NCBI GenBank assembly: GCA_000173575.1
Contig: ABYL01000063.1
Location: 1 to 39,084, forward strand
Reading direction: 5' to 3'
Source: Burkholderia sp. H160
Lineage (GTDB): Bacteria; Pseudomonadota; Gammaproteobacteria; Burkholderiales; Burkholderiaceae
DNA length: 39,084 nt
The stretch's first letter is position 1. The number at the start of each line of letters is the position of its first letter. This document shows positions 1-8,357 of this stretch, piece by piece. The notes under the pieces were generated by a model. It was not told where the DNA came from and made no database searches. It worked only from the letters and a program-made list of their open reading frames with translations. The position numbers and the translations under genes are program-made.

Positions 1-619
1 CGGTGGGATCGAGCGCCGGTGTTTCGACCACCGCGCCGCCGAAGTCGCGGCCGTTCAGAATGTCGTTGTTCAGATCGATCGCGATCACACAGTCCGCGCG
101 CATGCCGCGCGCGACCGACACCGGCACCGGGTTGCTCAGTCCGCCGTCGACGAGCCACACGCCGTTGTGCAACACCGGCGTGAAGATGCCCGGAATGGCA
201 ATCGACGCGCGCACCGAGTCGATCGTGCTGCCGTCCTGCAGCCAGATTTCGCGGCCGGTGTCGAGCTCGGTCGCGACCGCGGCGAATGGTATGTCGAGTT
301 GCGCGATCGAGCGGCCGTCGAATTTGTCGGCGAACAGCTGGATCACCTTGCGCCCGCCAAGCAGTCCGCCCGAGATACGCAGATCGAGCAGCCGCACCAC
401 GGTCTGCCACGTGAGACGCGACACCCACTCCTCGAGCCAGTCGAGATCGCCGTTCGCATAGACCGCGCCGACCAGCGCGCCGATCGACGTGCCGCACACG
501 ACGTCGGGCTTGATGCCCGCGTCCTGCAGCGCGCGAATCGCGCCGATATGCGCCCATCCGCGCGCGGCGCCGCCTCCTAACACCAGCCCGATCCGGCTGT
601 ATCGACGTCGACGTATCAT
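1..619 (-). CDS. Patatin-like phospholipase, RssA type (partial, C-terminus outside window)
   Basis: Serine lipid acyl hydrolase of the bacterial patatin family, with a Ser-Asp dyad. The reading frame opens with MIRRRRYSRIG and then shows the glycine-rich oxyanion loop GLVLGGGAARGWAHIGA, the nucleophile elbow GTSIG, and the dyad motif DGG in LVDGGLSNPVP. These mark an RssA-like single-domain patatin. The ATG at 619 follows a GGGG Shine-Dalgarno-like stretch. The frame is still open at base 1, so about 206 residues are visible and the C-terminus is missing. It lies 60 bases downstream of the lipoprotein gene on the same strand, so co-transcription is likely. The cellular substrate cannot be told from sequence. 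Confidence 0.9.
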   Translation of the reverse strand, partial: MIRRRRYSRIGLVLGGGAARGWAHIGAIRALQDAGIKPDVVCGTSIGALVGAVYANGDLDWLEEWVSRLTWQTVVRLLDLRISGGLLGGRKVIQLFADKFDGRSIAQLDIPFAAVATELDTGREIWLQDGSTIDSVRASIAIPGIFTPVLHNGVWLVDGGLSNPVPVSVARGMRADCVIAIDLNNDILNGRDFGGAVVETPALDPT

Positions 620-679
620 GCGTACCCCGCTTATTCGACTCTCTTGTTCGGCCCGCATTCCGGCCACATTTCTCTGCGC

Positions 680-1231
680 CTAGCGCCCCCGTATCACATC
701 CGAGCGCGACGTCGTGTACACCCTCTGGTCCCGGTCGAAATGAACGTTGAAGATGCCCTCTTCGGTCACGCCGCCCTCGCGCCACTTCCAGCTCCACACG
801 GTCTCCGGCTTCAGCGGAAACACGGCGATCTGCCCGGGCTTGCCAAGCAGGCGCCGCACTTCGTCCTCGGTCATGCCGAGGCGGATCTTCGCGAAGTTGG
901 CCGCGGTCAGCACCTGCGTGATCGCCTGCAGCTTGCCATCCCGATCGATGTCGACCATGTACGTGTTCAGGCCTTGCGGACCGCGCGGATATTCGAAGCG
1001 CTTCGAGCCGTCGGTGAAGGTGCGCGCGGTTTCGGGCTTGCCCATCTGCGCGAGGATCTGCGCTTCGGTCGTGACGCCTGGCGTCATGTCCTTGAGCAGC
1101 AACGCGTCCGGTTTGATGGCGTTGAAAAAGTCCTTGAGTTTTTGCACGGCTTGATCGCTCTGCTGTTGGTCGCAGCCGGTCAGTGCGAAGCACGCTATCA
1201 ACAGCGTGACGCCCAGCGGTTTGAGGCTCAC
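680..1231 (-). CDS. Lipoprotein with two BamE/SmpA-like repeats
   Basis: Predicted outer-membrane or periplasmic lipoprotein of 183 residues. A GTG start at 1231 is chosen because AGGA sits six bases upstream and because it places a signal sequence (SLKPLGVTLLIACFALTGC) at the N-terminus with lipobox LTGC, lipidated Cys20. A longer frame reaches 1306 but would bury the signal peptide. The mature part holds two copies of a BamE/OmlA-type motif: LKDMTPGVTTEAQILAQMG and FAKIRLGMTEDEVRRLLG, each followed by KP and a beta-rich stretch. In this fold such repeats usually mediate envelope protein contacts. It is not the canonical BamE, which has one domain; function beyond envelope lipoprotein is unknown. 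Confidence 0.85.
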   Translation of the reverse strand: MSLKPLGVTLLIACFALTGCDQQQSDQAVQKLKDFFNAIKPDALLLKDMTPGVTTEAQILAQMGKPETARTFTDGSKRFEYPRGPQGLNTYMVDIDRDGKLQAITQVLTAANFAKIRLGMTEDEVRRLLGKPGQIAVFPLKPETVWSWKWREGGVTEEGIFNVHFDRDQRVYTTSRSDVIRGR

Positions 1232-1411
1232 GTCGGTTCCTGTCCGGATGCGCGCGGGATTTGCCACCCCTGCACCTTGCCGGTCTGTAGTGTCTACTAC
1301 AAGCATAACCGGGCGCCGGGAAATCCGCGAGAGACGCAGGCATGGCGAGTGCGGCTACGCACGCAAGGTGTTGCGCGCAGCGCGAAAAGGTCAACGGGGA
1401 TGGGCACGCCA

Positions 1412-1445
1412 GAAGCAAAAAGGCGACGCTGTACACAGCGTCGCC
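1412..1445 (-). terminator. Rho-independent terminator
   Basis: On the minus strand GGCGACGCTG, loop TGTA, CAGCGTCGCC forms a perfect 10-base-pair stem followed directly by TTTTT (plus-strand A run at 1417-1421). It ends either the structured RNA above or the rhodanese transcript. Confidence 0.8.
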
Positions 1446-1600
1446 AGCTCGGTCGATCATGATCAACCGGAAGTGATGGCGGCTCTCTAGCCGCCTTGCG
1501 CGAAGCACCGCGGACGACGCGCAGCGGTCTGCTCCAGACGAAGCGATGAGCAACCTTGGCTGCTCACCTTGCGCCATCGCCGAATGACAAACCGCTGCCT
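1412..1600 (-). ncRNA. Candidate structured small RNA or structured 3' UTR ending in an intrinsic terminator
   Basis: Read on the minus strand, this gene-free stretch folds into ordered helices. P1: 1588-1598 pairs with 1521-1531 over 11 consecutive pairs (GCAGCGGUUUG with CAGACCGCUGC, one G-U). Nested inside, P2: 1561-1568 pairs with 1545-1552 (GGUGAGCA with UGCUCAUC) around an 8-base loop. P3: GGCGGCT (1489-1495) with AGCCGCC (1478-1484), 4-base loop. P4: a 10-base-pair stem at 1422-1445 followed by five U. The order helix, hairpin, terminator is typical of a small RNA, but it also lies downstream of the rhodanese gene (stop at 1739) and could be its 3' UTR. No promoter is convincing. No known RNA family is recognised. 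Confidence 0.4.
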
Positions 1601-1738
1601 TTTTATGGCCGCCCTGGTCCCTCGATAAGCCTTCCTGATGCCGTTAATTTAAACGCATTGGAGGCTTTCGACGAGAGCGCGTTTACACCGAATTGGCAGA
1701 GGATTCGCGCGGCCGCCTTCCGCCGGATGGCCGGCCCG

Positions 1739-3340
1739 TCATATCACCCGAAAGCCGTGCGTGCCGTCGCGCGCAAGTTGCGCCACGAGCCCATGCTCCC
1801 ACTCCAGATACGCGCTCATCGCTTCGCGCGCGTTGTCGGTGCCTTCGTACGGCCGCTGATACCGGTCGATGCGCGGCGATGCCATCCGCGCACCACCCGA
1901 CTCCACCGGCAAGCCCGCATCGATCCACGCGAGCGTGCCGCCGAGCAACACCTGCACCGGCCGCCCGGTCGCCGCGGCGAGCTCCGGCGCGACGAAGCGA
2001 GCGAGCACGCTGCTGTCGCACGTGAGCACATAGCGCTTCGCGTCGGGTAGTGTGCGCAGCGCGTCGGCAAGCTGGCTGCGAATCACGAACCACGCGCCCG
2101 GAATGTGCCGCTTCAGGTAGTCCGTGCTGCTCGTGAAATCGAGCAGCACGGTACCCGGTGCCTGCAGCAGCGCGGCGAGCCCGGCCGGCGCGATCTCCTC
2201 GACGTCGGGCGGCGTGACCGCACGACGCGCGGTCGGCGTCATGCCCTTCTCGGCGAAGTCGGCGGCCGTCAGGCCATCGACCACGAACACCTCGACGTTC
2301 ATCTGCGCGAGCCACGAGGCGGTCATGTTCGCGCGCACGCCGTCGTTGTCCGCGAGGATCACACGTGCGCCGCGCACCGGCACGAACAGGTCGGTCTCCT
2401 GCACGAGCTGGCCGCCCGGCGCACTGCGAAAACCAGGCACGTGGCCCGCCTCGTACTCCTCGGGCATGCGCACGTCGAAGCGATACACCGTGCGCACCGC
2501 TTCGTCGGCCCAGCGACGCGCTTCGTCTCGCGAGGTACGGCGCACGCGCGCGCGATCGGCGACCGCGCGCGCGCCCTCGGCGGCGGCGAGTCGGGAGATG
2601 TCATCGACCGCGCCCTGGACGCGCCGCGCGCTGCCATGCGCGAGAGGTTGACCGGCGAGCGTCCAGCCCATCGTGCCGTTGCGCAGCGCGGCGACCGGGT
2701 TCGGCACGCCCGCGTTGATCAGCGACTGCGCGCCGATGATGCTGCGCGTGCGTCCCGCGCAATTGACGATGATGCGCGTGGCCGGATTCGGCGCGAGCTG
2801 CCGCGCGCGCAGCACCAGTTCCGCGCCCGGCACGTTGATGCTGCCGGGGATGTTCATGGTCTGAAACTCGTCGAAGCGGCGCGCGTCGAGCACCACGACA
2901 TCGGCCTCGCGATCGAGCAGTGCCTGCACCTGCTGCGCGGACAGCGATGGCGTATGACGCACGCTATCGACCAGTTCGCCGAATGCCTTGCTCGGCACGT
3001 TGACATCCCTGAACAGCTCGCCGCCCGCTTCGCCCCAGCCTTGCAGACCGCCTTCGAGCAACGCGACATGGGTATAGCCGAGCGCGGTGAAGCGCTCGGC
3101 CGCGCGCCTCGCGAGGCCCTCGCCGGCATCGAACACGACGATCGGCACCGCGAGGCGCGGCAGCCGCTGTGGCGCGTCGAGCTCGAGCCGCGACAGTGGC
3201 AGATTGGCGGCGAACAACGGATGGCTGCGCGCGTGCGGATCTTCCTCGCGCACGTCGACGAGTGCGATCTCCTCGCGGTCGAGCAATGCATGGCACACGT
3301 CTTGGAATGAACGGGTATAAAACTCTTTGACGACATTCAT
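1739..3340 (-). CDS. Four-domain rhodanese-related sulfurtransferase
   Basis: Protein of 533 residues made of four rhodanese modules in tandem. The ATG at 3340 (MNVVKEFYTR) has GGAG 11 bases upstream; longer frames are less likely. Only modules 2 and 4 keep a cysteine at the active-site position: VNCAGRTRS (Cys194) and LTCDSSVLA (Cys441). Modules 1 and 3 have aspartate at the equivalent place (FDAGEG, Asp71; LADNDG, Asp331). Rhodaneses move sulfane sulfur through a cysteine persulfide, so the protein probably has two catalytic and two structural or binding modules. It is likely cytosolic, as no signal peptide is seen. It stands alone, divergent from the flavin monooxygenase gene; sulfur donor and acceptor are unknown. 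Confidence 0.88.
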   Translation of the reverse strand: MNVVKEFYTRSFQDVCHALLDREEIALVDVREEDPHARSHPLFAANLPLSRLELDAPQRLPRLAVPIVVFDAGEGLARRAAERFTALGYTHVALLEGGLQGWGEAGGELFRDVNVPSKAFGELVDSVRHTPSLSAQQVQALLDREADVVVLDARRFDEFQTMNIPGSINVPGAELVLRARQLAPNPATRIIVNCAGRTRSIIGAQSLINAGVPNPVAALRNGTMGWTLAGQPLAHGSARRVQGAVDDISRLAAAEGARAVADRARVRRTSRDEARRWADEAVRTVYRFDVRMPEEYEAGHVPGFRSAPGGQLVQETDLFVPVRGARVILADNDGVRANMTASWLAQMNVEVFVVDGLTAADFAEKGMTPTARRAVTPPDVEEIAPAGLAALLQAPGTVLLDFTSSTDYLKRHIPGAWFVIRSQLADALRTLPDAKRYVLTCDSSVLARFVAPELAAATGRPVQVLLGGTLAWIDAGLPVESGGARMASPRIDRYQRPYEGTDNAREAMSAYLEWEHGLVAQLARDGTHGFRVI

Positions 3341-3657
3341 GGGATCGGGAACTCCTTCGCTACATTCCAGATTTCCGGTAACGGCTCGCGTCACCGCGTC
3401 GATAGTTCAACCGTACACTCGAATGCGGATCGGCGCACGGTCGCTAGCTGGATTGCTTATACCCGCGCAATGCGAATACGAAACATCGGCGCGCGTACGC
3501 GCTACGCAGGCGCAATTTCCGCGCCACGCATCACTGTCGCGCGCTCCCCACAGACCCTTCGGTCGATGTGGACATCGCCGCGCCGCCAGCAGAAAAATCG
3601 CCGCTTTGCCACAATGCCGCATCGCGCGAAAGCGCCGCCCACCGCAATCAACAGACA
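3341..3657. other. Divergent intergenic region
   Basis: A 317-base gap between the start codons of the rhodanese gene (minus) and the flavin monooxygenase gene (plus). It must hold both promoters, but I see no convincing -35/-10 pair or strong inverted repeat. Confidence 0.5.
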
Positions 3658-4653
3658 ATGATCCCCTTCTCGGTTCTCGATCTTTCACCGGTCACCGCGG
3701 GCGCCACACCGGCGGACGCATTCAGGAACACACTGTCACTCGCGCGGCACGCGGAACAGTTGAACTACAAGCGCTACTGGCTCGCCGAGCATCACAATAT
3801 GACCGGCATCGCGAGCGCGGCGACCTCGGTCGTGATCGGCTACGTGGCAGGCGGCACGAGGACGATTCGCGTCGGCTCCGGCGGCATCATGCTGCCGAAC
3901 CACGCGCCGCTCGTGATCGCCGAACAGTTCGGCACGCTGGCGTCGCTGTATCCGGGGCGGATCGATCTCGGCCTCGGCCGGGCGCCCGGCACCGATCAGA
4001 CCACCGCCCGCGCGCTGCGCCGCGACCTGCAGGCGAGCGCCGAAACCTTCCCCGACGACGTCGTCGAGCTGCAACGTTATTTCGCGGAGCCGGTCGCGGG
4101 CCAGCGTATTCGCGCGGTGCCGGGCGCGGGCCTGCAGGTGCCGCTGTGGCTGCTCGGCTCGTCGCTTTACAGCGCGCAACTGGCCGCGGCGCTCGGGCTG
4201 CCGTTCGCGTTCGCGTCGCACTTCGCGCCCGATTACATGATGAGCGCGCTGCAGGTGTATCGCTCGCAGTTCCGACCGTCCGCGACGCTAGCGAAACCCT
4301 ATGCGATGGTCGGCGTCAATCTGTTCGCCGCCGACACGAACGACGAAGCCGCACGTCTGTTCACCTCGCTGCAGCAGCAGTTCATCAATCTGCGACGCGG
4401 CACGCCGGGGCAATTGCAGCCGCCGGTCGAGCGGCTCGACGCATCGGAGATGGAGCTGAACAACGTCGCACGCGCGCTCGCCTGCACGGTGCTCGGCGAT
4501 CGCGACGCAATCCGCGAAGGTTTGCAATCGATCATCGAGCAAACCGGCGCGAACGAGTTGATGCTGACCGCGCAGATTTACGATCACGAAGCGCGGTTGC
4601 GATCGTTCGAGATCGGCGCGCAGGTGCGCGATGAATTGAGCGCGGCCAGATAA
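3658..4653 (+). CDS. Luciferase-like flavin-dependent monooxygenase (LLM class)
   Basis: Single-component-looking member of the bacterial luciferase superfamily, 331 residues, of the YhbW-like group. It begins [15 protein letters not shown] and shows family landmarks: the WLAEHHNM active-site histidine pair, the glycine-rich segment [20 protein letters not shown], and [16 protein letters not shown]. Such enzymes use reduced FMN and oxygen to oxidise an organic substrate; neither the substrate nor a flavin reductase partner can be identified here. The frame can be read from 3568, but the ATG at 3658 matches the family N-terminus. It is a single-gene unit closed by a strong terminator at 4698. 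Confidence 0.9.
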   Translation: MIPFSVLDLSPVTAGATPADAFRNTLSLARHAEQLNYKRYWLAEHHNMTGIASAATSVVIGYVAGGTRTIRVGSGGIMLPNHAPLVIAEQFGTLASLYPGRIDLGLGRAPGTDQTTARALRRDLQASAETFPDDVVELQRYFAEPVAGQRIRAVPGAGLQVPLWLLGSSLYSAQLAAALGLPFAFASHFAPDYMMSALQVYRSQFRPSATLAKPYAMVGVNLFAADTNDEAARLFTSLQQQFINLRRGTPGQLQPPVERLDASEMELNNVARALACTVLGDRDAIREGLQSIIEQTGANELMLTAQIYDHEARLRSFEIGAQVRDELSAAR

Positions 4654-4697
4654 GCGGCACGCGAATCGACTGGCCGACACGGCCACGCACAGAAAAA

Positions 4698-4729
4698 GGG
4701 CGGCTCATGGTGAGCCGCCCTTGTCTTTT
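4698..4729 (+). terminator. Rho-independent terminator
   Basis: GGGCGGCTCA (4698-4707), loop TGG, TGAGCCGCCC (4711-4720), then TTGTCTTTT. A perfect 10-base-pair stem with a T-rich tail 44 bases after the monooxygenase stop codon. Confidence 0.9.
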
Positions 4730-5079
4730 GCACCGATCCGCAGCAGCGCCGGCAAGCACATTTCGATTGCGAGCGCCGGAATATTTGCCGCGCGCAGCCG
4801 TTTAGTGCGTACGTGCGGCCGCCTGCATCTCGCGGAAGGGCCGCCGTGACAGCCGGACCGGTCGTGCCGGCAAGAACGGTGTTGCCGCGCACCTTGCCAC
4901 AACGCCGCCTCTGTACCGCCTGAAGCATCACCCGCTGCCGGTGAGGGGCGTTCGCGCGCTCGCTTTGCCGCCAATGCAACGCATCAGGCGGGGTCGCTCG
5001 CGGCAGCCAGCGCACCACCCACAGGGCGTTCGTGCGTACGTGGATGGCGGTTGCCGCAGCTTTCGTGGAGAGACGAGTC
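4730..5079. other. Gene-free leader region before the beta-propeller gene
   Basis: About 350 bases with no gene I can support. GTGCGTACGTG occurs twice, at 4805-4815 and 5032-5042, which may be chance. A Shine-Dalgarno GGAG at 5067 serves the next gene. Confidence 0.4.
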
Positions 5080-6297
5080 ATGAAAACTGTCATCGGATGC
5101 CTGGCTCCGCGTCTTGCGGCGCCTGCCAACGTCGCGCAAGCCTTCCAGCCCATACCCGCGCAAGGTACTGCCCGTTCGGGCCGTCCCGCGCGCAGCGCAC
5201 GCGGCCACCTGTGGCGCCGGCTGCTGCTCGCGCTGTGCGGCACCGGCGTCGCGCTCGGCGCAGCACACTTCGCGTACGCCGAAGATCCCGTCCCGCTGCT
5301 GCCGCCACCCGCCGTCACTTCGACCACCGTGCCGGCCAGTGGTGACCTGAATCCGTATGGCGTCGCGTTCGTGCCGGACGGTTTTCCCACCTACGGCACC
5401 ATCGCGCCGCGCGACCTGCTAGTGTCTAACTTCAACAATGCGCAGAACGTGCAGGGCACCGGCTCTACGATCGTCAAGATTGTGCCGGGCGCAAAGCAGG
5501 CCACGACGTTCTTCCAGGGGGCCCCCGGCCTCGGCCTCACCATGGCGCTCAACGTGCTGCGCGCCGGCTTCGTGCTGGTCGGTAGCCTGCCCACTACCGA
5601 CGGCACGTCCAACACGGCCAAACCCGGCTCGCTGATCATCGTAAACCGGACCGGCAACATGGTCGCGCAATGGACGACTGCGGCGAAGATCGATGGACCG
5701 TGGGGTATGACGGTCTTCGACCAGGGCAATCGCGCGAAAGTGTTCGTCTCGAACGTGCTGAACGGAACCGTTGTGCGGCTCGACGTCACGATCGACGGCG
5801 ACGGCGTGCACCTCATGAAGGCAACCCAGGTCGCATCCGGCTACCAGTTCCGCGGCGACCCGGCAGCAGTGGAGGTCGGGCCTGCCGGGCTCGTGTACGA
5901 TCCGGCACGCGATGTGCTGTACGTTGCCTCGATAGTCGACAATGCGATATTCGCGGTGTTCGGCGCGGGCACCTCGCAGCATGACGGCGGCAAGGGCGTC
6001 GTGATCTACGCGGACAACAAGCACCTGCATGGAGCGCTCGGTCTTGCGGCAGGACCGAACGGCCATCTCTTCACCTCGAACGGCGACGCGATCAACGCCG
6101 ATCCGGCACAGCCGAGTGAACTCGTCGAGTTCACGGTGCAAGGGCAATTCGTTGCGCAACTGCCGATCGATCCGGCACCGGACGGCGCGTTCGGCATCGC
6201 GTTTGGTCGGGTGATGAACGAGCACGTGCACTTTGCCGCGGTCGATGACAATACGAACGCAATCACGGACTGGAACTTGCCGTTTGAGGCACCTTGA
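5080..6297 (+). CDS. Exported beta-propeller (NHL/SMP-30-like) protein
   Basis: Predicted exported protein of 405 residues. The ATG at 5080 has GGAG nine bases upstream. An unusually long, Pro/Arg-rich leader (residues 1-46) precedes a hydrophobic segment (about 47-66) ending AYA, a likely signal peptidase site before EDPVPLLPPP. The mature part contains repeated beta-strand patterns of a six- or seven-blade propeller: NPYGVAFVPDGFP, GPWGMTVFDQ, GPAGLVYDPARDVLYVAS, HGALGLAAGPNGHLFTSNGD, GAFGIAFGR. This is the spacing of NHL-like repeats. No catalytic residues can be assigned and the ligand is unknown. It is monocistronic as far as visible, facing the OsmC operon tail to tail. Confidence 0.8.
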   Translation: MKTVIGCLAPRLAAPANVAQAFQPIPAQGTARSGRPARSARGHLWRRLLLALCGTGVALGAAHFAYAEDPVPLLPPPAVTSTTVPASGDLNPYGVAFVPDGFPTYGTIAPRDLLVSNFNNAQNVQGTGSTIVKIVPGAKQATTFFQGAPGLGLTMALNVLRAGFVLVGSLPTTDGTSNTAKPGSLIIVNRTGNMVAQWTTAAKIDGPWGMTVFDQGNRAKVFVSNVLNGTVVRLDVTIDGDGVHLMKATQVASGYQFRGDPAAVEVGPAGLVYDPARDVLYVASIVDNAIFAVFGAGTSQHDGGKGVVIYADNKHLHGALGLAAGPNGHLFTSNGDAINADPAQPSELVEFTVQGQFVAQLPIDPAPDGAFGIAFGRVMNEHVHFAAVDDNTNAITDWNLPFEAP

Positions 6298-6364
6298 TGG
6301 ATCCGGCGGTGCCATCAGACACGGTGCTGATCTGAACCAACTCGCGCCGCGGCAGGCGCAAACC

Positions 6365-6814
6365 TTATCGCACCAGCACCGCGTCGAGACCCACCGCCGC
6401 GTTGAGGAGGCGTGACACCAGACAGTTCTCCTTCGCCTGCTGCGCGACGGCGACGAAAGCGTCTTCGTCGATGCCGACCACCTGCGCGCGCGTGCGCAAG
6501 TGAATGCCCGTCACGCGAGGGCCGGAAGGGGACATCTCCAGTATCAGCGTAGCCGCCGTCTCGATATGGAGCGGCGGCGCACCGGCCTGGCCCAGTGCGT
6601 AAGCCAGCGCCATCGAATAGCAGCCTGCATGCGCGGCTGCGATCAGTTCTTCCGGATTGGTTCCCGGCTCTTGCCCGAACCGCGTCGGAAACGAGTAGCG
6701 CGCCCGGGCAAGGGTGCCGCTGTCCGTGCTCAGCCGCCCTTCGCCATGCGCGAACGCGCCTTGCCACTGCGCCGTGGCCGTGCGCTCCAGCCGGTTCTTC
6801 GAGACCGCTGTCAT
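6365..6814 (-). CDS. OsmC family peroxiredoxin
   Basis: Organic hydroperoxide-reducing protein of the OsmC/Ohr superfamily, 149 residues, the usual length. The two redox cysteines are in place: Cys65 in AHAGCYSM and Cys131 in KENCLVSRLL. The N-terminal TATAQWQGAFAHGEG and the GTNPEELIAAAHAGC segment are typical of the OsmC rather than the Ohr branch. It is second in a two-gene unit, 39 bases after the SnoaL-like gene, and probably shares its promoter opposite the LysR gene. A role in detoxifying peroxides is known for the family; regulation by the neighbouring LysR protein is inferred from position only. Confidence 0.92.
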   Translation of the reverse strand: MTAVSKNRLERTATAQWQGAFAHGEGRLSTDSGTLARARYSFPTRFGQEPGTNPEELIAAAHAGCYSMALAYALGQAGAPPLHIETAATLILEMSPSGPRVTGIHLRTRAQVVGIDEDAFVAVAQQAKENCLVSRLLNAAVGLDAVLVR

Positions 6815-6853
6815 GGCGTCACCCGGATCACGATCATGTGATAGCGCTTCATC

Positions 6854-7237
6854 TCAGGCCACCGACTTGCGTTTCATGTAGCCGCGCCCTTCCACGATCA
6901 GGCCGTTACGCACGGTCATCACGTTGAGTCCGCGCGACACGTCGGACGGATCAGAGCCGGTGCGATATTCCCAGAAGATCAGCCCGCGCTCGCCCATCAC
7001 CACCACGTCTTCCAGCGTGAAGACGCCGGCGCGGTTCGCGGCGATCGCCTGCCAGGACGCAAGACAGGCCGAGCGACCCACCCAGTGCGTGCCTTCTGCC
7101 GTCGGCTGCGCGCGTTCGACTACGCAGTCCGGCGCGATCAGATCCTCCAGTGCGGCCGGGTCATGATTCAGGAATGCCTCGTTGAAGCGGTTCAGGACAT
7201 CGGCCGTGCTGCCTGGCGGGTCATCGTTTGCGTTCAT
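6854..7237 (-). CDS. SnoaL-like / NTF2-fold polyketide cyclase-type protein
   Basis: Small cytosolic protein of 127 residues with the NTF2-like cone fold of the SnoaL family. Visible landmarks are DVLNRFNEAFLNHDPAALEDLIAPDCVVE, a phrase typical of the fold, and the C-terminal FWEYRTGSDPSDVSRGLNVMTVRNGLI. The ATG at 7237 (MNANDDPPGS) is preceded by CCGGAG seven bases upstream, whereas the longer frame to 7309 runs through the LysR promoter region. It is the first gene of a unit with OsmC and diverges from the LysR gene. Many members are orphan enzymes or ligand binders, so no reaction is proposed. Confidence 0.85.
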   Translation of the reverse strand: MNANDDPPGSTADVLNRFNEAFLNHDPAALEDLIAPDCVVERAQPTAEGTHWVGRSACLASWQAIAANRAGVFTLEDVVVMGERGLIFWEYRTGSDPSDVSRGLNVMTVRNGLIVEGRGYMKRKSVA

Positions 7238-7296
7238 GTCGAGCTCCGGAAAGGGTGACGGAGCCAGTGTGCGATCCCGCCAGCAAGGCGTCCAAC

Positions 7297-7332
7297 GCAT
7301 TCCTGTCATACACTCAATGCATGAAAAGCATT
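7297..7332. promoter_or_regulatory. Candidate LysR binding site, triple GCATT half-sites
   Basis: GCATT (7297-7301), AATGC (7316-7320) and GCATT (7328-7332) form two overlapping inverted repeats between the divergent SnoaL and LysR genes. The second lies across the LysR start codon at 7321, which would suit autoregulation. Assignment to the LysR protein is inference. Confidence 0.35.
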
Positions 7333-8289
7333 GCTACGCCGCTTCCGTCCGCGCGGCTGGACAGCCGGGACCTTCGCCTCGTGCTGGCACTCGCCATCGC
7401 GCGCACCACCGCCGGCGCAGCGGACAGTCTCCACCTGACACAGCCGGCCGTCAGCCGCGCGTTATTGAGCGCCGAGCACAAGCTGGGCGTGCGTCTGTTC
7501 GAGCGTACGACACGCGGCCTCGAACCCACCGCGGCCGGTCGCGCGTTGCTCGACGGCGCGCCGCGCCTCCTTGCCGATTTGCAGGAACTGGAATCCCGCC
7601 TGCGCGGGGGTGAAAGTCAGCCGCAACGTTTGCGGCTCGTGTGCGAGTGCTACACCGCTTATCACTGGTTGCCGAGCGCGCTGCAGGGCATGCGCGCCAG
7701 CCTTCCCGGCGTGGTCCTGAGCATTGCGATCGAGTGCACGAAGGATCCGGTTGCCGCGCTGCTGGCCAAGGATATCGACGTGGCCCTGATCAGCGAAGCC
7801 CCGACGCCGCGCAGTCGACGGCTCGTGGACAAGCCGCTGTTCGCCGACGAAGTGGTGTTCGTCATGGCGGCCTCGCATCGACTGGCCGCGCGTGCATCGC
7901 TTTCACGCGCCGACCTGAACGACGAGGTCCTGCTCACCTCGCGGCTACCGACTCGGGACATGACCTGGTTCAACAAGCCGCTGTCAGCCCCGCGGGCGGC
8001 GCCGTTGAACTATCAATTGCTGCCGCTCACCGAAGCGGTCATCGATTTTGCGCGTGCCGGTATGGGCATCGGCGTGCTGTCGGAATGGGTCGCCGAGCCG
8101 CACTTGCGCCGCGGCGACGTGGTGGCGCGCCGTCTGGCTTCCGGGCCGATTTGTCGTCCATGGCGACTCGTATGGCGCAAGGAGGTCGAGGACGCCGCCC
8201 TGCAACTGTGGCAGGTGCTGCAGACGGCGGTGCCACGCGTCACCGTCTTGCCGCGGGTGCGGCCCAGCCGCCAGCGGGTACGTGGCTGA
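7321..8289 (+). CDS. LysR family transcriptional regulator
   Basis: Regulator of 322 residues. An N-terminal winged helix-turn-helix (SRDLRLVLALAIARTTAGAADSLHLTQPAVSRALLSAEHKLGVRLFERTTRG) is followed by the periplasmic-binding-protein-like effector domain starting near LRLVCECYTAYHWLP. That phrase resembles the MetR branch of the family. The ATG at 7321 (MKSIATPLPS) is chosen over an in-frame start at 7228, which would extend into the divergent promoter. It is transcribed away from the SnoaL-OsmC pair with an 83-base gap, the classic arrangement for a LysR protein controlling its neighbour and itself. The effector is unknown. Confidence 0.92.
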   Translation: MKSIATPLPSARLDSRDLRLVLALAIARTTAGAADSLHLTQPAVSRALLSAEHKLGVRLFERTTRGLEPTAAGRALLDGAPRLLADLQELESRLRGGESQPQRLRLVCECYTAYHWLPSALQGMRASLPGVVLSIAIECTKDPVAALLAKDIDVALISEAPTPRSRRLVDKPLFADEVVFVMAASHRLAARASLSRADLNDEVLLTSRLPTRDMTWFNKPLSAPRAAPLNYQLLPLTEAVIDFARAGMGIGVLSEWVAEPHLRRGDVVARRLASGPICRPWRLVWRKEVEDAALQLWQVLQTAVPRVTVLPRVRPSRQRVRG

Positions 8290-8357
8290 AGCGACGGATA
8301 AACGTGCGTGCGCAAAGTGATGCTCGCCGTTATGAGCGGCGTGATATAGGAGAAGGG

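Noticed and set aside
1521-1600. Possible SRP RNA, suggested by GCAGCCAAGG on the minus strand
   Set aside because: The SRP loop consensus around that phrase and the flanking helices are absent; the fold is different.
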